From Candidatus Binatia bacterium (GTDB lineage Bacteria > Desulfobacterota_B > Binatia > UBA9968 > JAJDTQ01): a stretch of DNA of 8,450 nt. This document shows positions 1 to 6,125 of the stretch, piece after piece. The notes below the pieces were generated by a model that saw nothing but the letters and a program-made list of their open reading frames with translations, searched no databases and was not told where the DNA came from. The stretch is taken from contig JAJDTQ010000117.1 of the NCBI GenBank assembly GCA_022827045.1, forward strand, positions 1 through 8,450, in the 5' to 3' direction. The position numbers were made by a program, and so were the translations under genes. Each line of letters opens with the position of its first letter. Position 1 is the first letter of the stretch.

Positions 1-196
1 CGCGGAGGTGGAGGACGGCATGCTGCCTCAGGTCATGGACCTGGTGGGGGAGGGCCAGATCGTCTTCGGCTCCGACATACCCCACTCGGACCGGGAGCGC
101 TTCGCGGCCAAGACGCTTCTTGAGCGGGAGGACGTGAGCGAGTCCGGGAAGAGCGCGGTCCTGGAGGGCAACCCGGCGCGGCTCTACGCACTCTGA
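1..196 (+). CDS. Amidohydrolase-2 family protein, C-terminal fragment (runs off the left edge)
   Basis: This is the 3' end of a metal-dependent hydrolase/decarboxylase of the amidohydrolase-2 family (TIM barrel). The reading frame is already open at base 2 and stops at TGA 194-196, so the true start lies outside the window; the GTG at 8 is an internal Val codon. The visible part carries the late-barrel motif FGSDIPHSD, whose Asp is the conserved metal/catalytic Asp of the family, and ends in the typical NPARLY helix. It aligns without gaps to the C-terminus of the next gene: 53 of 64 residues are identical and most changes are conservative (E/D, V/I, V/M). It is therefore the upstream member of a tandem duplication. 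The substrate is unknown; decarboxylation or hydrolysis of a carboxylated compound is the family expectation only. Confidence 0.85.
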   Translation, partial: AEVEDGMLPQVMDLVGEGQIVFGSDIPHSDRERFAAKTLLEREDVSESGKSAVLEGNPARLYAL

Positions 197-272
197 CGCA
201 AAGGCGGAGCGCGCCGCGCCCGCTGTCCGGGCCCCGACGGGGCAACACCGGATCGGTAAAGGGTCATTGTCT

Positions 273-1403
273 ATGCGAGTCATCGATGCAGACGGTCACG
301 TGAACGAACACCCGGCGACGTTCGACGACAGGTATCTGGACCCGGCGTTCCGCTCCCGGCGGCCCGTGATCGTGACCTCGGAGGAGCGCTCCTGCTGGAA
401 GATCGACGATCAGGTCTTCCCGCGGCGCGCGGGCATGGGCTGCAACAACCTGAGCACGCCGGCCCGGGTGAACGGCAAGCCTACCCGGCTCGGCGCGTTC
501 ATCGAGGGGGAACTCCTCGACAGCCTGGACAGCCAGGAACTGACCGACGTGAACGCCCGCATCGAGGCGCTGGACGCCGAGAACATCGACGTCCAGGTGA
601 TCTATCCGACGCTCTTCCTCGCCTATCCACTGGCCTCCGACCCGGCCCTCGCCACCGCGTTGTGCGCGTCCTACAACCGCTGGATGGGCGACACTCTGTC
701 CGGCAACGAGCGGCTCAAGTGGGCCGGCGTGGTGAACCTGGACGACGTCCCCGGGGCCGTGGGCGTGGTTCGGGAGGCCGGGAGCCTCGGCGCCTCGGCG
801 ATCATGGTGCTGGGCACCGCCGGCGACCGCATGCTCGACGACCCTGCGCTGATGCCGTTCTATGAGGCCATGGCGGAAGCGGACCTGACCCTGGGGGTGC
901 ACGTGGGCTGGTCCTGGCCGTCTTTCAACAACCTCTACAGCGACCTCTACCCGTCGTGGATCACGGCTTTCCTCATGCCGCTGATGATGGGGTTCGTCGC
1001 CTTCATCACCGGCGGCCTGCTGGACCGGTTCCCGAACCTCCGGGTGGTCTTCCTGGAAGGCGGCTGCCTGTGGATCCCCTTCGTCATGGACCGCCTGAAC
1101 CACCGCTTTCCCTACGCCCGGACCATGGCGAGCCTCTACCCCGAGATCAAGGTCAACGCCGCGGCCGAGCCCGATGCCTACGTCCGCGGCGGCAACCTGT
1201 ACTGGAGCGCCGAGGTGGAGGACAGCCTGCTGCCCCAGGTCATGGACCTGGTGGGGGAGGGCCAGATCGTTTTCGGCTCCGATATGCCCCATTCGGACCG
1301 GGAGCGCTTCGCGGCCAAGACCCTGCTGGACCGGGACGATATGAGCGAGTCGGGAAAAAGCGCGATTCTCGATAGCAATCCGGCGCGGTTGTACGGGTTC
1401 TAG
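273..1403 (+). CDS. Amidohydrolase-2 family metal-dependent hydrolase/decarboxylase (376 aa)
   Basis: This is a complete cytoplasmic TIM-barrel enzyme of the amidohydrolase-2 family, which includes ACMSD and dihydroxybenzoate decarboxylases. Visible motifs are the N-terminal metal site DADGHVNE (Asp7, His9, with Glu12 just after), His210 in GVHVGWSW, a FLEGG strand in the later barrel, and FGSDMPH with Asp337 and His340. The canonical HxH is replaced by His9-Val-Asn11, so the ligand set looks like the Asp/Glu-x-His decarboxylase-like variant. I chose ATG 273 over the in-frame TTG at 267 because an AAAGGG ribosome-binding sequence at 258-263 lies 9 nt before the ATG but only 3 nt before the TTG. 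The length is normal for the family. It follows its tandem paralogue by 76 nt and precedes the VOC gene by 15 nt, which suggests one transcript. Substrate not identifiable. Confidence 0.9.
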   Translation: MRVIDADGHVNEHPATFDDRYLDPAFRSRRPVIVTSEERSCWKIDDQVFPRRAGMGCNNLSTPARVNGKPTRLGAFIEGELLDSLDSQELTDVNARIEALDAENIDVQVIYPTLFLAYPLASDPALATALCASYNRWMGDTLSGNERLKWAGVVNLDDVPGAVGVVREAGSLGASAIMVLGTAGDRMLDDPALMPFYEAMAEADLTLGVHVGWSWPSFNNLYSDLYPSWITAFLMPLMMGFVAFITGGLLDRFPNLRVVFLEGGCLWIPFVMDRLNHRFPYARTMASLYPEIKVNAAAEPDAYVRGGNLYWSAEVEDSLLPQVMDLVGEGQIVFGSDMPHSDRERFAAKTLLDRDDMSESGKSAILDSNPARLYGF

Positions 1404-1418
1404 TAAGGAAAGGTTACA

Positions 1419-1841
1419 ATGTCGCTCAATACCTACCTCTTCTTTGACGGCAATTGCCGCGAGGCGTTCGAGTTGTACCGCTCGGTATTCGGCGGCGAGT
1501 ACCAGACTCTGCAGACCTTCGGCGACGGGCCGCCGGACATGAACGTGGCGGAGGAGGAGAAGGACCTCGTCATGCACGTCTCATTGCCCGTTGGAGCAGG
1601 CGTTCTGATGGGAAGCGACAGCATCTCGACCTTCGGTCCGCCTCCGGTCCAGGGCACCAACTTCGCGATATCCATCGACGGTGAGAGCAGGGAGCGCTGC
1701 GACGAGATCTTTGTAAAACTCTCGGAGGGAGGCACGGTCACGATGCCGATGCAGGAGACCTTTTGGGGTTCGTACTTCGGCACTTGGACCGACCGGTTCG
1801 GCATCGGCTGGATGATCAGCTACGAGTTGCCGCGCGAGTAG
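1419..1841 (+). CDS. VOC-superfamily protein, PhnB/YjdN-like (140 aa)
   Basis: This small protein of the vicinal-oxygen-chelate (glyoxalase/bleomycin-resistance) fold belongs to the PhnB-like branch. Recognisable features are the opening strand and helix NTYLFFDGNCREAFELYRSVFGG (shown by residues 4-26), the VMHVSL strand with His53, LMGSD at 63-67, and the PhnB-type ending in which an FWGSYFG turn (115-121) leads into DRFGIGWMISY (125-135). Its length is close to E. coli PhnB/YjdN (147 aa). PhnB-like proteins often lack an assigned reaction; some relatives are annotated as demethylubiquinone methyltransferase-like by domain name only. The start ATG has an AAGGAAAGG purine-rich site at 1405-1413, 5 nt upstream. 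It probably shares a transcript with the amidohydrolase 15 nt before it. Function in this locus is unknown. Confidence 0.88.
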   Translation: MSLNTYLFFDGNCREAFELYRSVFGGEYQTLQTFGDGPPDMNVAEEEKDLVMHVSLPVGAGVLMGSDSISTFGPPPVQGTNFAISIDGESRERCDEIFVKLSEGGTVTMPMQETFWGSYFGTWTDRFGIGWMISYELPRE

Positions 1842-1876
1842 GCCGGGGAAACCCGCCCCCACGCCCGGAGGAGAAA

Positions 1877-1957
1877 ATGCCAGAGGGGACGCTGCAGGGA
1901 AGTTGTCTTTGCAAGGCTGTCCGAGGACTGAGCGGGCATGGCACAGCAAGACCGTGA
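1877..1957 (+). pseudogene. Truncated 5' end of a GFA/CENP-V-type (glutathione-dependent formaldehyde-activating-like) gene
   Basis: An ATG with a near-ideal ribosome-binding site (GGAGG at 1867-1871, 5 nt spacing) opens a 26-codon frame. It begins MPEGTLQGSCLCKAVRGL and stops at TGA 1955-1957. Residues 7-16 (QGSCLCKAVR) match the N-terminal signature of GFA/CENP-V zinc proteins, usually written GxCxCGAVR, including the first two zinc-binding cysteines (Cys10, Cys12). The other cysteines and the rest of the roughly 120-150-residue domain are absent. The homology seems to end near base 1925, after which the sequence is the start region of the next gene. I read it as the remnant left by a deletion that fused a GFA gene start to the downstream gene. 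It may still be translated, and it overlaps the next start by 20 nt in another frame. A chance leader peptide is the alternative. Confidence 0.6.
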
Positions 1958-2693
1958 ATTCGTCGTGGGCTCCGTATGGCCCACCAATCGTTCCGGGGTC
2001 CTCGGCGACAACGAGCTCGACCGCCGGCTGCCGCCGGCCATCAAGCTCGTCCACGTCACCATGGATTTCCAGGAGGGTACCGAGGAGGAATTCTCACGCT
2101 CCATCCCCGGCTACGAGGCCAAGGCCGCCGGTCTCATGGGTGAGAAGCCTGACCTGATCCGCGTGCTCGGCGCGCCGCCCTTCATGATCCTGGGGTTCGA
2201 CGGCGAGAGCCGGGTCATCCGGGGCTGGGAGGAGAAGTACGGCGTGCCCATGTTCACCTCCGGGCAGAACCACGTGCGCGCCATGAGGGCGTTGGGGGTC
2301 AAGCGGCTGCTCGGCGGCACCTACCTGCCCGACAACCTCAACAACATCTTCGCCCAGTACCTGCGGGAGGCCGGCTTCGACGTCATCGCCATGGAGGGCA
2401 TGGACGCGCCTTTCCACGAAGTGCCCAACATCCCGGCTACCGACATCGCGGAGCACCTCAAACAGTCGTTCCGCCGTCACCCCGGCGCCGAGGCCCTGTA
2501 CTTGCTGGGCTCCGCCTGGAAGGTCCTGGACGTCCTCGAAGACATCGAGGACAGCGTGGGCGTGCCGGTGATCTACCCCCTCACCGCCCGTAGCTGGGAA
2601 ACCCAGCTCCGCCTGGGCTTCCGCGAGCCCATCACGGGCTACGGCCGCCTCCTGTCCGAGATGCCGGATCTCGGTCCAGTGGTGAGTAGCTAG
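1938..2693 (+). CDS. Asp/Glu racemase-fold protein, maleate isomerase/arylmalonate decarboxylase-like, without cysteines (251 aa)
   Basis: The size and layout fit the maleate cis-trans isomerase/arylmalonate decarboxylase group of the Asp/Glu racemase superfamily. There are two Rossmann-like halves: an N-terminal VVGSVWPTNRSG strand-loop, a loop after strand VLGAPPFM (76-83), TSGQNHVRAMRALGVKRL (107-124) typical of the family helix and strand, then LLGSAWKVLDVLEDIE (189-204) and VPVIYP (209-214). Maleate isomerases carry catalytic Cys in the two loops that here read GAPP (78-81) and GSAW (191-194), and arylmalonate decarboxylase has one in the second. The whole protein contains no Cys, so racemase or isomerase chemistry by Cys is impossible. 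Start ATG 1938 has only a weak GAGG at 1923-1926; translation may be coupled to the GFA remnant. The role is unknown: a different chemistry, or a binding protein. Confidence 0.78.
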   Translation: MAQQDREFVVGSVWPTNRSGVLGDNELDRRLPPAIKLVHVTMDFQEGTEEEFSRSIPGYEAKAAGLMGEKPDLIRVLGAPPFMILGFDGESRVIRGWEEKYGVPMFTSGQNHVRAMRALGVKRLLGGTYLPDNLNNIFAQYLREAGFDVIAMEGMDAPFHEVPNIPATDIAEHLKQSFRRHPGAEALYLLGSAWKVLDVLEDIEDSVGVPVIYPLTARSWETQLRLGFREPITGYGRLLSEMPDLGPVVSS

Positions 2694-2741
2694 TTGGAAG
2701 CAGTTTCGGCGACATTGCGGTGACGAGGGGAACTTGTCCTC
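2694..2741. other. Convergent intergenic gap
   Basis: This 48-nt gap separates the ends of the plus-strand and minus-strand gene groups. I see only an imperfect GAGGGGA/TCCTCTC pairing running into the end of the minus-strand gene, and no U-tract. No convincing intrinsic terminator is visible in either direction. Confidence 0.6.
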
Positions 2742-4064
2742 TCACGACGCGAACCGCGACATGGTCACCGGCGTGTACTCGTCGGGCGCCTGCGTCACCA
2801 CCATCTCCGGCTCGATGCCGTAGAGGCGGCGGGCATTGCCGCCGAGCATCTTCTCCTGAGCGTGCTTCGGGACGTTGTGCTTGTTCATGTTGTCGATGGC
2901 TTCCCACACGTCGGCGGCGTCCAGGTGGGGCATGTCCGAGGACCACAGGCCGATGTCCTCGTACAGGTCCCAGAGTCGGAAGGTGATCTCCTCGTCGCCC
3001 TCGAAGGCGATGTGGCAGCTCTTGTAGAAGACCTCCTTAGGGTTGCCGATGTTCTCGTTGGTGTGCCGGTAGAGCTCGAGGTAGCCCTCGGCCTTCTCCA
3101 GCACCAGCGGCAGCCAGCTCGAGTTGGACTCCAGGATCGCCACCTTGAGGCGCGGGAACTTCTCCAGCCAGCCGGTCATCAGCACCACGCCGGTCCAGGT
3201 CATGGCCTCGGCGATGAAGCCGTAAGCGGCGTCGCCGGCCTGCTTCGAACCCATGGCCTGCATGATGTTGGCGACGAACTGTCCGGGGGAGTAGACGAGG
3301 ATGTCCTCGTCGCCGAAGAGCCGCCTGCGGTCGGCGCCCATGCGCTCCGCCAGACCCGGCGACATGGCCTCGCCGCGGGATGGGAAGGTGTGCATGCCGA
3401 GCACCATGCCCAACTCCTCGAACTCCTTCCACAGCGGGTCGAACTCCGGAAAGGTGGGGTAGCGGTTGAGGGCGATGATGGGGCGCACCAGCGCGGCCTT
3501 GAATCCCCGCTTGGCCACCCGCCGAAGCTCGTCAATGGCCCGGTCGGTGTCTTGAAGCGGCAGCACCGCGGCGGGGTACATCCGCTTACGGTCGGCGCCG
3601 CAGTAGTCGTACACCCAGTCGTTGTAGGCCCGCGCGCACAGGTGGGCGGCCTCGGCGTTCTCCACCAGCGGCAGGTAGACGAACGTAGAGGGGAAGATCA
3701 TCACCTGGTCGATGCCGGAGGCATCCATGTCCTTGAGGCGGACGTAGGGGTCCCGGGCGCTGGCGTTGCGGCCGACCGTCTTGTCCCATTCCGGGGTGCC
3801 GGGCTCGACGCTGCCGATCTCTTCCTTGGTCAGGCCGGGATGCCAGGTCTCCGCCGGATACTTCCAGTCATTGGGGCTGCGGAAGCTGATGCGCGAGTTC
3901 CGCACCAGCACGAGCCGGTCCGCGTCACGGTAGAAGTGCGTCTTGGCCAGCGAGCGGTGCCGCTCGGGAATGTACTTGTCCCAGACCTCCGGCGGCTCGT
4001 AGATGTGGCTGTCGCAGTCGAAGACGGGAAAGTCCTTGGTACGGCCCTTTGCGCTGTAAGCCAT
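2742..4064 (-). CDS. Amidohydrolase-2 family protein, long form (440 aa)
   Basis: This is a third amidohydrolase-2 TIM-barrel enzyme, clearly divergent from the plus-strand pair. Motifs in order are FDCDSHIYEP (Asp16, Asp18, His20, Glu23), GIDQVMIFPS (117-126), His225 in GMHTFPSRG, the strand-end motif ILESNSSWLP (310-319, Glu312), and the late Asp377/His380 in SSDMPHLD. It ends with the usual GGNARRLYGI, followed by a tail of about 24 residues. The length (440) exceeds the ~370 of the other copy because of an insertion around residues 50-100 and a segment between His225 and the FPRLKVAI strand. The start ATG has a perfect AGGAGG (4070-4075) with 5 nt spacing. It lies 71 nt downstream of the ABC ATPase on the same strand. 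Such long-form proteins are often annotated simply as amidohydrolase; the substrate is unknown and decarboxylase activity is possible. Confidence 0.9.
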   Translation of the reverse strand: MAYSAKGRTKDFPVFDCDSHIYEPPEVWDKYIPERHRSLAKTHFYRDADRLVLVRNSRISFRSPNDWKYPAETWHPGLTKEEIGSVEPGTPEWDKTVGRNASARDPYVRLKDMDASGIDQVMIFPSTFVYLPLVENAEAAHLCARAYNDWVYDYCGADRKRMYPAAVLPLQDTDRAIDELRRVAKRGFKAALVRPIIALNRYPTFPEFDPLWKEFEELGMVLGMHTFPSRGEAMSPGLAERMGADRRRLFGDEDILVYSPGQFVANIMQAMGSKQAGDAAYGFIAEAMTWTGVVLMTGWLEKFPRLKVAILESNSSWLPLVLEKAEGYLELYRHTNENIGNPKEVFYKSCHIAFEGDEEITFRLWDLYEDIGLWSSDMPHLDAADVWEAIDNMNKHNVPKHAQEKMLGGNARRLYGIEPEMVVTQAPDEYTPVTMSRFAS

Positions 4065-4107
4065 GATGACCTCCTGTGGGTGGGGTGTCGGCCCGCATCA
4101 TACAAAT

Positions 4108-4136
4108 GGACGAATCCGTCCGGGGTTGTCAAACCC
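4108..4136 (-). promoter_or_regulatory. Two adjacent small hairpins between ABC ATPase and amidohydrolase genes
   Basis: Read on the minus strand, GGGTTTGACAACCC (4136-4123, 5-bp stem, 4-nt loop) is followed after one base by GGACGGATTCGTCC (4121-4108, 5-bp stem, 4-nt loop), then ATTTGTAT. The first hairpin starts at the last base of the ATPase stop codon. The pair could be a weak terminator or mRNA-end stabiliser for the transporter operon, or an operator for the amidohydrolase. A TTGACA hexamer sits in the first hairpin and a TATGAT lies 24 nt further on. That spacing is too long for a standard sigma-70 promoter. Confidence 0.4.
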
Positions 4137-5215
4137 TAGTCTCGCGGAATCAGGTGCATGTCCTCCGGGCGCCATCCCACCCGCAGTTGGTCGTGGTGCA
4201 CGACGGCCTCCGCCTGCGCGCCCGGAACCCGGATCCGGAGCGGCAACGAACCGATGCGTCCGATGACCAGCACGCTGTCGCCGTAGTGGACCGAGCCCTC
4301 CACCGTCATGTCGAAGACGTTGAGCCCTTCGGCGGCCTCGTTCTCATGGACGAGCCGGACGTCCTCCGGCCGTACCAACGCGTGGACCCGGTTGTTGCCG
4401 ACGCCACCGTCGGGGCATGTCGCGGTTAGATCACCCAGGGCCTCCACCGCCAGCCTCCCGGCGGTCGGGTCGACCAGGGTGGCCTCGAAGAAGTTGCTGT
4501 CGCCGATGAAGTTGCCGACGAAGAAGGTGGCGGGCCGGTGATACATCTCCAGTGGCGGGGCGATCTGCTCGATCTTGCCGTCGTTGAACACGGCCACCCG
4601 GTCCGACATGGTCATGGCCTCGGTCTGGTCGTGGGTGACGTAGATGGTGGTGATGCCCACCTCGCCGTGAATCCGCTTGATCTCGACCTGCATCTGCTCG
4701 CGCAGGTTCTTGTCCAGGGCGCCCAGGGGCTCGTCCAGCAGCAGCACGTCGGGTTCGAACACCAGTGCGCGGGCCAGCGCCACCCGCTGCTGCTGGCCGC
4801 CGGACAACTCCCGCGGGTACTTGACCGCGAACTCCGAAAGACCCACCAGCTCCAGCGCCTTCTCCACCCTGGGCCGGACCTGCTCCCGCGGGAACTTGCG
4901 CATCTTCAGCGGGAAGGCGACGTTGGTCTCGGTGGTCATGTGCGGGAACAGCGCGTAGTTTTGGAACACCATGCCGATGTTGCGCCGGTAGGGGCGGACG
5001 TTGGCCAGCGAACGGCCCTCCAGCTCCAGCGCGCCGTCCGTAAGTTCCTCGAACCCGGCGATCATCAGGAGCGTGGTGGTCTTGCCCGAGCCGCTGGGTC
5101 CGAGCAGCGTCAGGAACTCGCCCTTGCGGACGTCGATGGAGATGCCGTCCACGGCATTGACGCGGCCGTCGTAGGACTTGACCACGTCTCGCAGGCATAG
5201 GTACGCGTCGCTCAT
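4136..5215 (-). CDS. ABC transporter ATP-binding protein, PotA/FbpC/UgpC-like (359 aa)
   Basis: This is the cytoplasmic ATPase subunit of an importer of the spermidine/putrescine/iron(III)/opine class. The nucleotide-binding domain has every motif: Walker A GPSGSGKT (39-46), Q-loop Gln85, signature LSGGQQQR (137-144), Walker B VLLLDEP (157-163) with D-loop GALD (165-168), and H-loop His195 in VTHDQTEA. A C-terminal regulatory TOBE-type domain (about 280-356) contains VRPEDVRL and ends VGWRPEDMHLIP. The length is usual for the CUT1/POTRA type. A partial PotC-like permease on the same strand 3 kb upstream is the likely partner, separated by two CoA-metabolism genes. No binding protein is in the window. 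The start ATG 5215 has AGGA about 9 nt upstream. The substrate cannot be deduced; polyamine-like labels for this family are often wrong for such catabolic clusters. Confidence 0.95.
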   Translation of the reverse strand: MSDAYLCLRDVVKSYDGRVNAVDGISIDVRKGEFLTLLGPSGSGKTTTLLMIAGFEELTDGALELEGRSLANVRPYRRNIGMVFQNYALFPHMTTETNVAFPLKMRKFPREQVRPRVEKALELVGLSEFAVKYPRELSGGQQQRVALARALVFEPDVLLLDEPLGALDKNLREQMQVEIKRIHGEVGITTIYVTHDQTEAMTMSDRVAVFNDGKIEQIAPPLEMYHRPATFFVGNFIGDSNFFEATLVDPTAGRLAVEALGDLTATCPDGGVGNNRVHALVRPEDVRLVHENEAAEGLNVFDMTVEGSVHYGDSVLVIGRIGSLPLRIRVPGAQAEAVVHHDQLRVGWRPEDMHLIPRD

Positions 5216-5244
5216 GGCTCGTTGTCCTGTCGGCGCGGTTTCTT

Positions 5245-5298
5245 TCAGTTCGTCCCGAGCGTAGCTCGGCGTAGTTGAGCGGAGTCGGAGGGCGCCAT
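5245..5298 (-). CDS. 17-codon mini-ORF directly after the crotonase gene
   Basis: The end of the crotonase gene, AAGGAG followed by TGA, doubles as a very good ribosome-binding site: AAGGAG sits 5 nt before an ATG at 5298. The frame reads MAPSDSAQLRRATLGTN and stops at 5245-5247. Most of it is the palindromic sequence described separately, so the peptide is probably not functional. It may couple translation to the ABC ATPase start 29 nt further on, or be the leftover start of a gene interrupted by the repeat. I do not recognise the peptide. Confidence 0.25.
   Translation of the reverse strand: MAPSDSAQLRRATLGTN
5250..5290. repeat. Candidate repetitive palindromic intergenic element
   Basis: Between the crotonase and ABC ATPase genes the plus strand reads TTCGTCCCGAGCGTAGCTCG and continues GCGTAGTTGAGCGGAGTCGGAG. 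It holds a perfect CCGAGC-GTA-GCTCGG hairpin (5255-5269), and GCGTAG is repeated at 5259-5264 and 5269-5274. The wording resembles the GTCCTGAGCGTAGTCGAAGGAC-type intergenic palindromes that I know from many high-GC environmental genomes. Only one copy is in this window, so its repeat status is inferred from resemblance. Confidence 0.4.
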
Positions 5299-5300
5299 GG

Positions 5301-6125
5301 TCACTCCTTGAACTGGTCCCGGCGCCACTTGAACGCTCCCGCCAGCCCCAGCTCGGCGACCTTGGCCTGGAAGTCGCGGTGCACCTGCGACTCGGTGGCG
5401 TAGGTCGGCGCGATGAGATCCACGGAGCTGTTGAAGGCCAGCCGAACTCCCTGGGCTTCGAGGATACGGTTGATAGAGGTGCGAGCGCAGAACAGCGCTT
5501 CCGGCCCGATCAACGCCAGGCGCCGGGCGTACTTGAGCGTCGCCTCTTCGAGCTGGTCGGCGGGCACCACCCGGTTGACCATGCCGATGTCCTTCGCCTC
5601 CTCCGCGCCGATCATGTCGCCCATGTAGATGAGCTCGCGGGCGCGCTTCAGGCCGATGACCCAGGGCATCATCATGGCCGTGGCGGGTCCGGCGAAGCGT
5701 ATCTCCGGCTCTCCGAACAAGGCGTCGTCGGCGGCGATGGTCAGATCGCAGAGCATGGTCATGACGCATCCTTCGCCCAGGGCGTGTCCCTGCACCGAGG
5801 CGATGATGGGCTTGTGCAGCTCCCAGATGGCGGTGGCCAGCCTGAGCCCGCGGCTTAGCCGGTGGTGCGTGCGGATGGCGTGATGCCGGTCTTTCTCCCG
5901 TTCGGTATCGTTGCGCTCGACGTCGTGGCCGGCGCAGAAGCTCTTGCCCTCGCCGCGCAGCACGATGACGGTGACGCCGGGGTCCTGGTCGGCGTTGTCG
6001 AGGGCCTCCATCAGCGCCTGGGACAATGCCCGGTTGAGGGCGTTCCGCTTTCCCGGCCGGTTGAGCGAGATGATTCCGATGTCGCCGTCCTTGCGGTAGG
6101 TGAGCACCTGGTCGGTATCTGTCAT
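5301..6125 (-). CDS. Enoyl-CoA hydratase/isomerase (crotonase) family protein (274 aa)
   Basis: This crotonase-fold protein would act on acyl-CoA thioesters in the cytoplasm. Visible features are LNRPGKRNAL (21-30), the first oxyanion-hole motif SFCAGHDV (62-69), the second oxyanion region GHALGEGC (113-120), CDLTIAADDALFGEPEI (126-142), and the helix GLKRARELIYMGD leading to AKDIGMVNRVVP. The Glu equivalent to rat hydratase Glu164 is present (Glu141). The position of Glu144, after the GxGC motif, is Val121, so ordinary syn-hydration is doubtful; isomerase, hydrolase, lyase or decarboxylase chemistry is possible. The open frame extends upstream to 6368, but ATG 6125 is the start because the family homology begins there and it overlaps the ligase stop as ATGA (4 nt), a translational-coupling arrangement. 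Its natural partner is the acyl-CoA-forming ligase just upstream. Confidence 0.92.
   Translation of the reverse strand: MTDTDQVLTYRKDGDIGIISLNRPGKRNALNRALSQALMEALDNADQDPGVTVIVLRGEGKSFCAGHDVERNDTEREKDRHHAIRTHHRLSRGLRLATAIWELHKPIIASVQGHALGEGCVMTMLCDLTIAADDALFGEPEIRFAGPATAMMMPWVIGLKRARELIYMGDMIGAEEAKDIGMVNRVVPADQLEEATLKYARRLALIGPEALFCARTSINRILEAQGVRLAFNSSVDLIAPTYATESQVHRDFQAKVAELGLAGAFKWRRDQFKE

Noticed and set aside
231..243. GCCCC-GAC-GGGGC hairpin between the tandem amidohydrolases as a terminator
   Set aside because: The stem is only 5 bp and is followed by AACACCGG with no T-tract; in GC-rich DNA this is expected by chance.
267..272. TTG start two codons earlier for the second amidohydrolase
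   Set aside because: It is only 3 nt after the AAAGGG site; ATG 273 has a workable 9-nt spacing and begins directly at the conserved MRVIDADGH.
264..1577. 437-codon minus-strand open frame opposite the amidohydrolase and VOC genes
   Set aside because: It is low-complexity, rich in R, H, V, E and A, and mirrors GC-biased third positions of two well-supported genes; no domain is recognisable.
2716..2744. GAGGGGA/TCCTCTC as a bidirectional terminator between convergent genes
   Set aside because: The pairing has a mismatch, no T-rich flank, and runs into the amidohydrolase stop codon.
4106..4135. TTGACA plus TATGAT as a sigma-70 promoter for the amidohydrolase
   Set aside because: Both hexamers are good but the 24-nt spacing is well outside the 16-19 range, so it is kept only as a note under the hairpin feature.
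2862..4139. 425-codon plus-strand open frame opposite the 440-aa amidohydrolase
   Set aside because: It is an antisense shadow with V/H/G/D-rich composition and no motif, while the minus-strand frame has clear family motifs and a strong ribosome-binding site.
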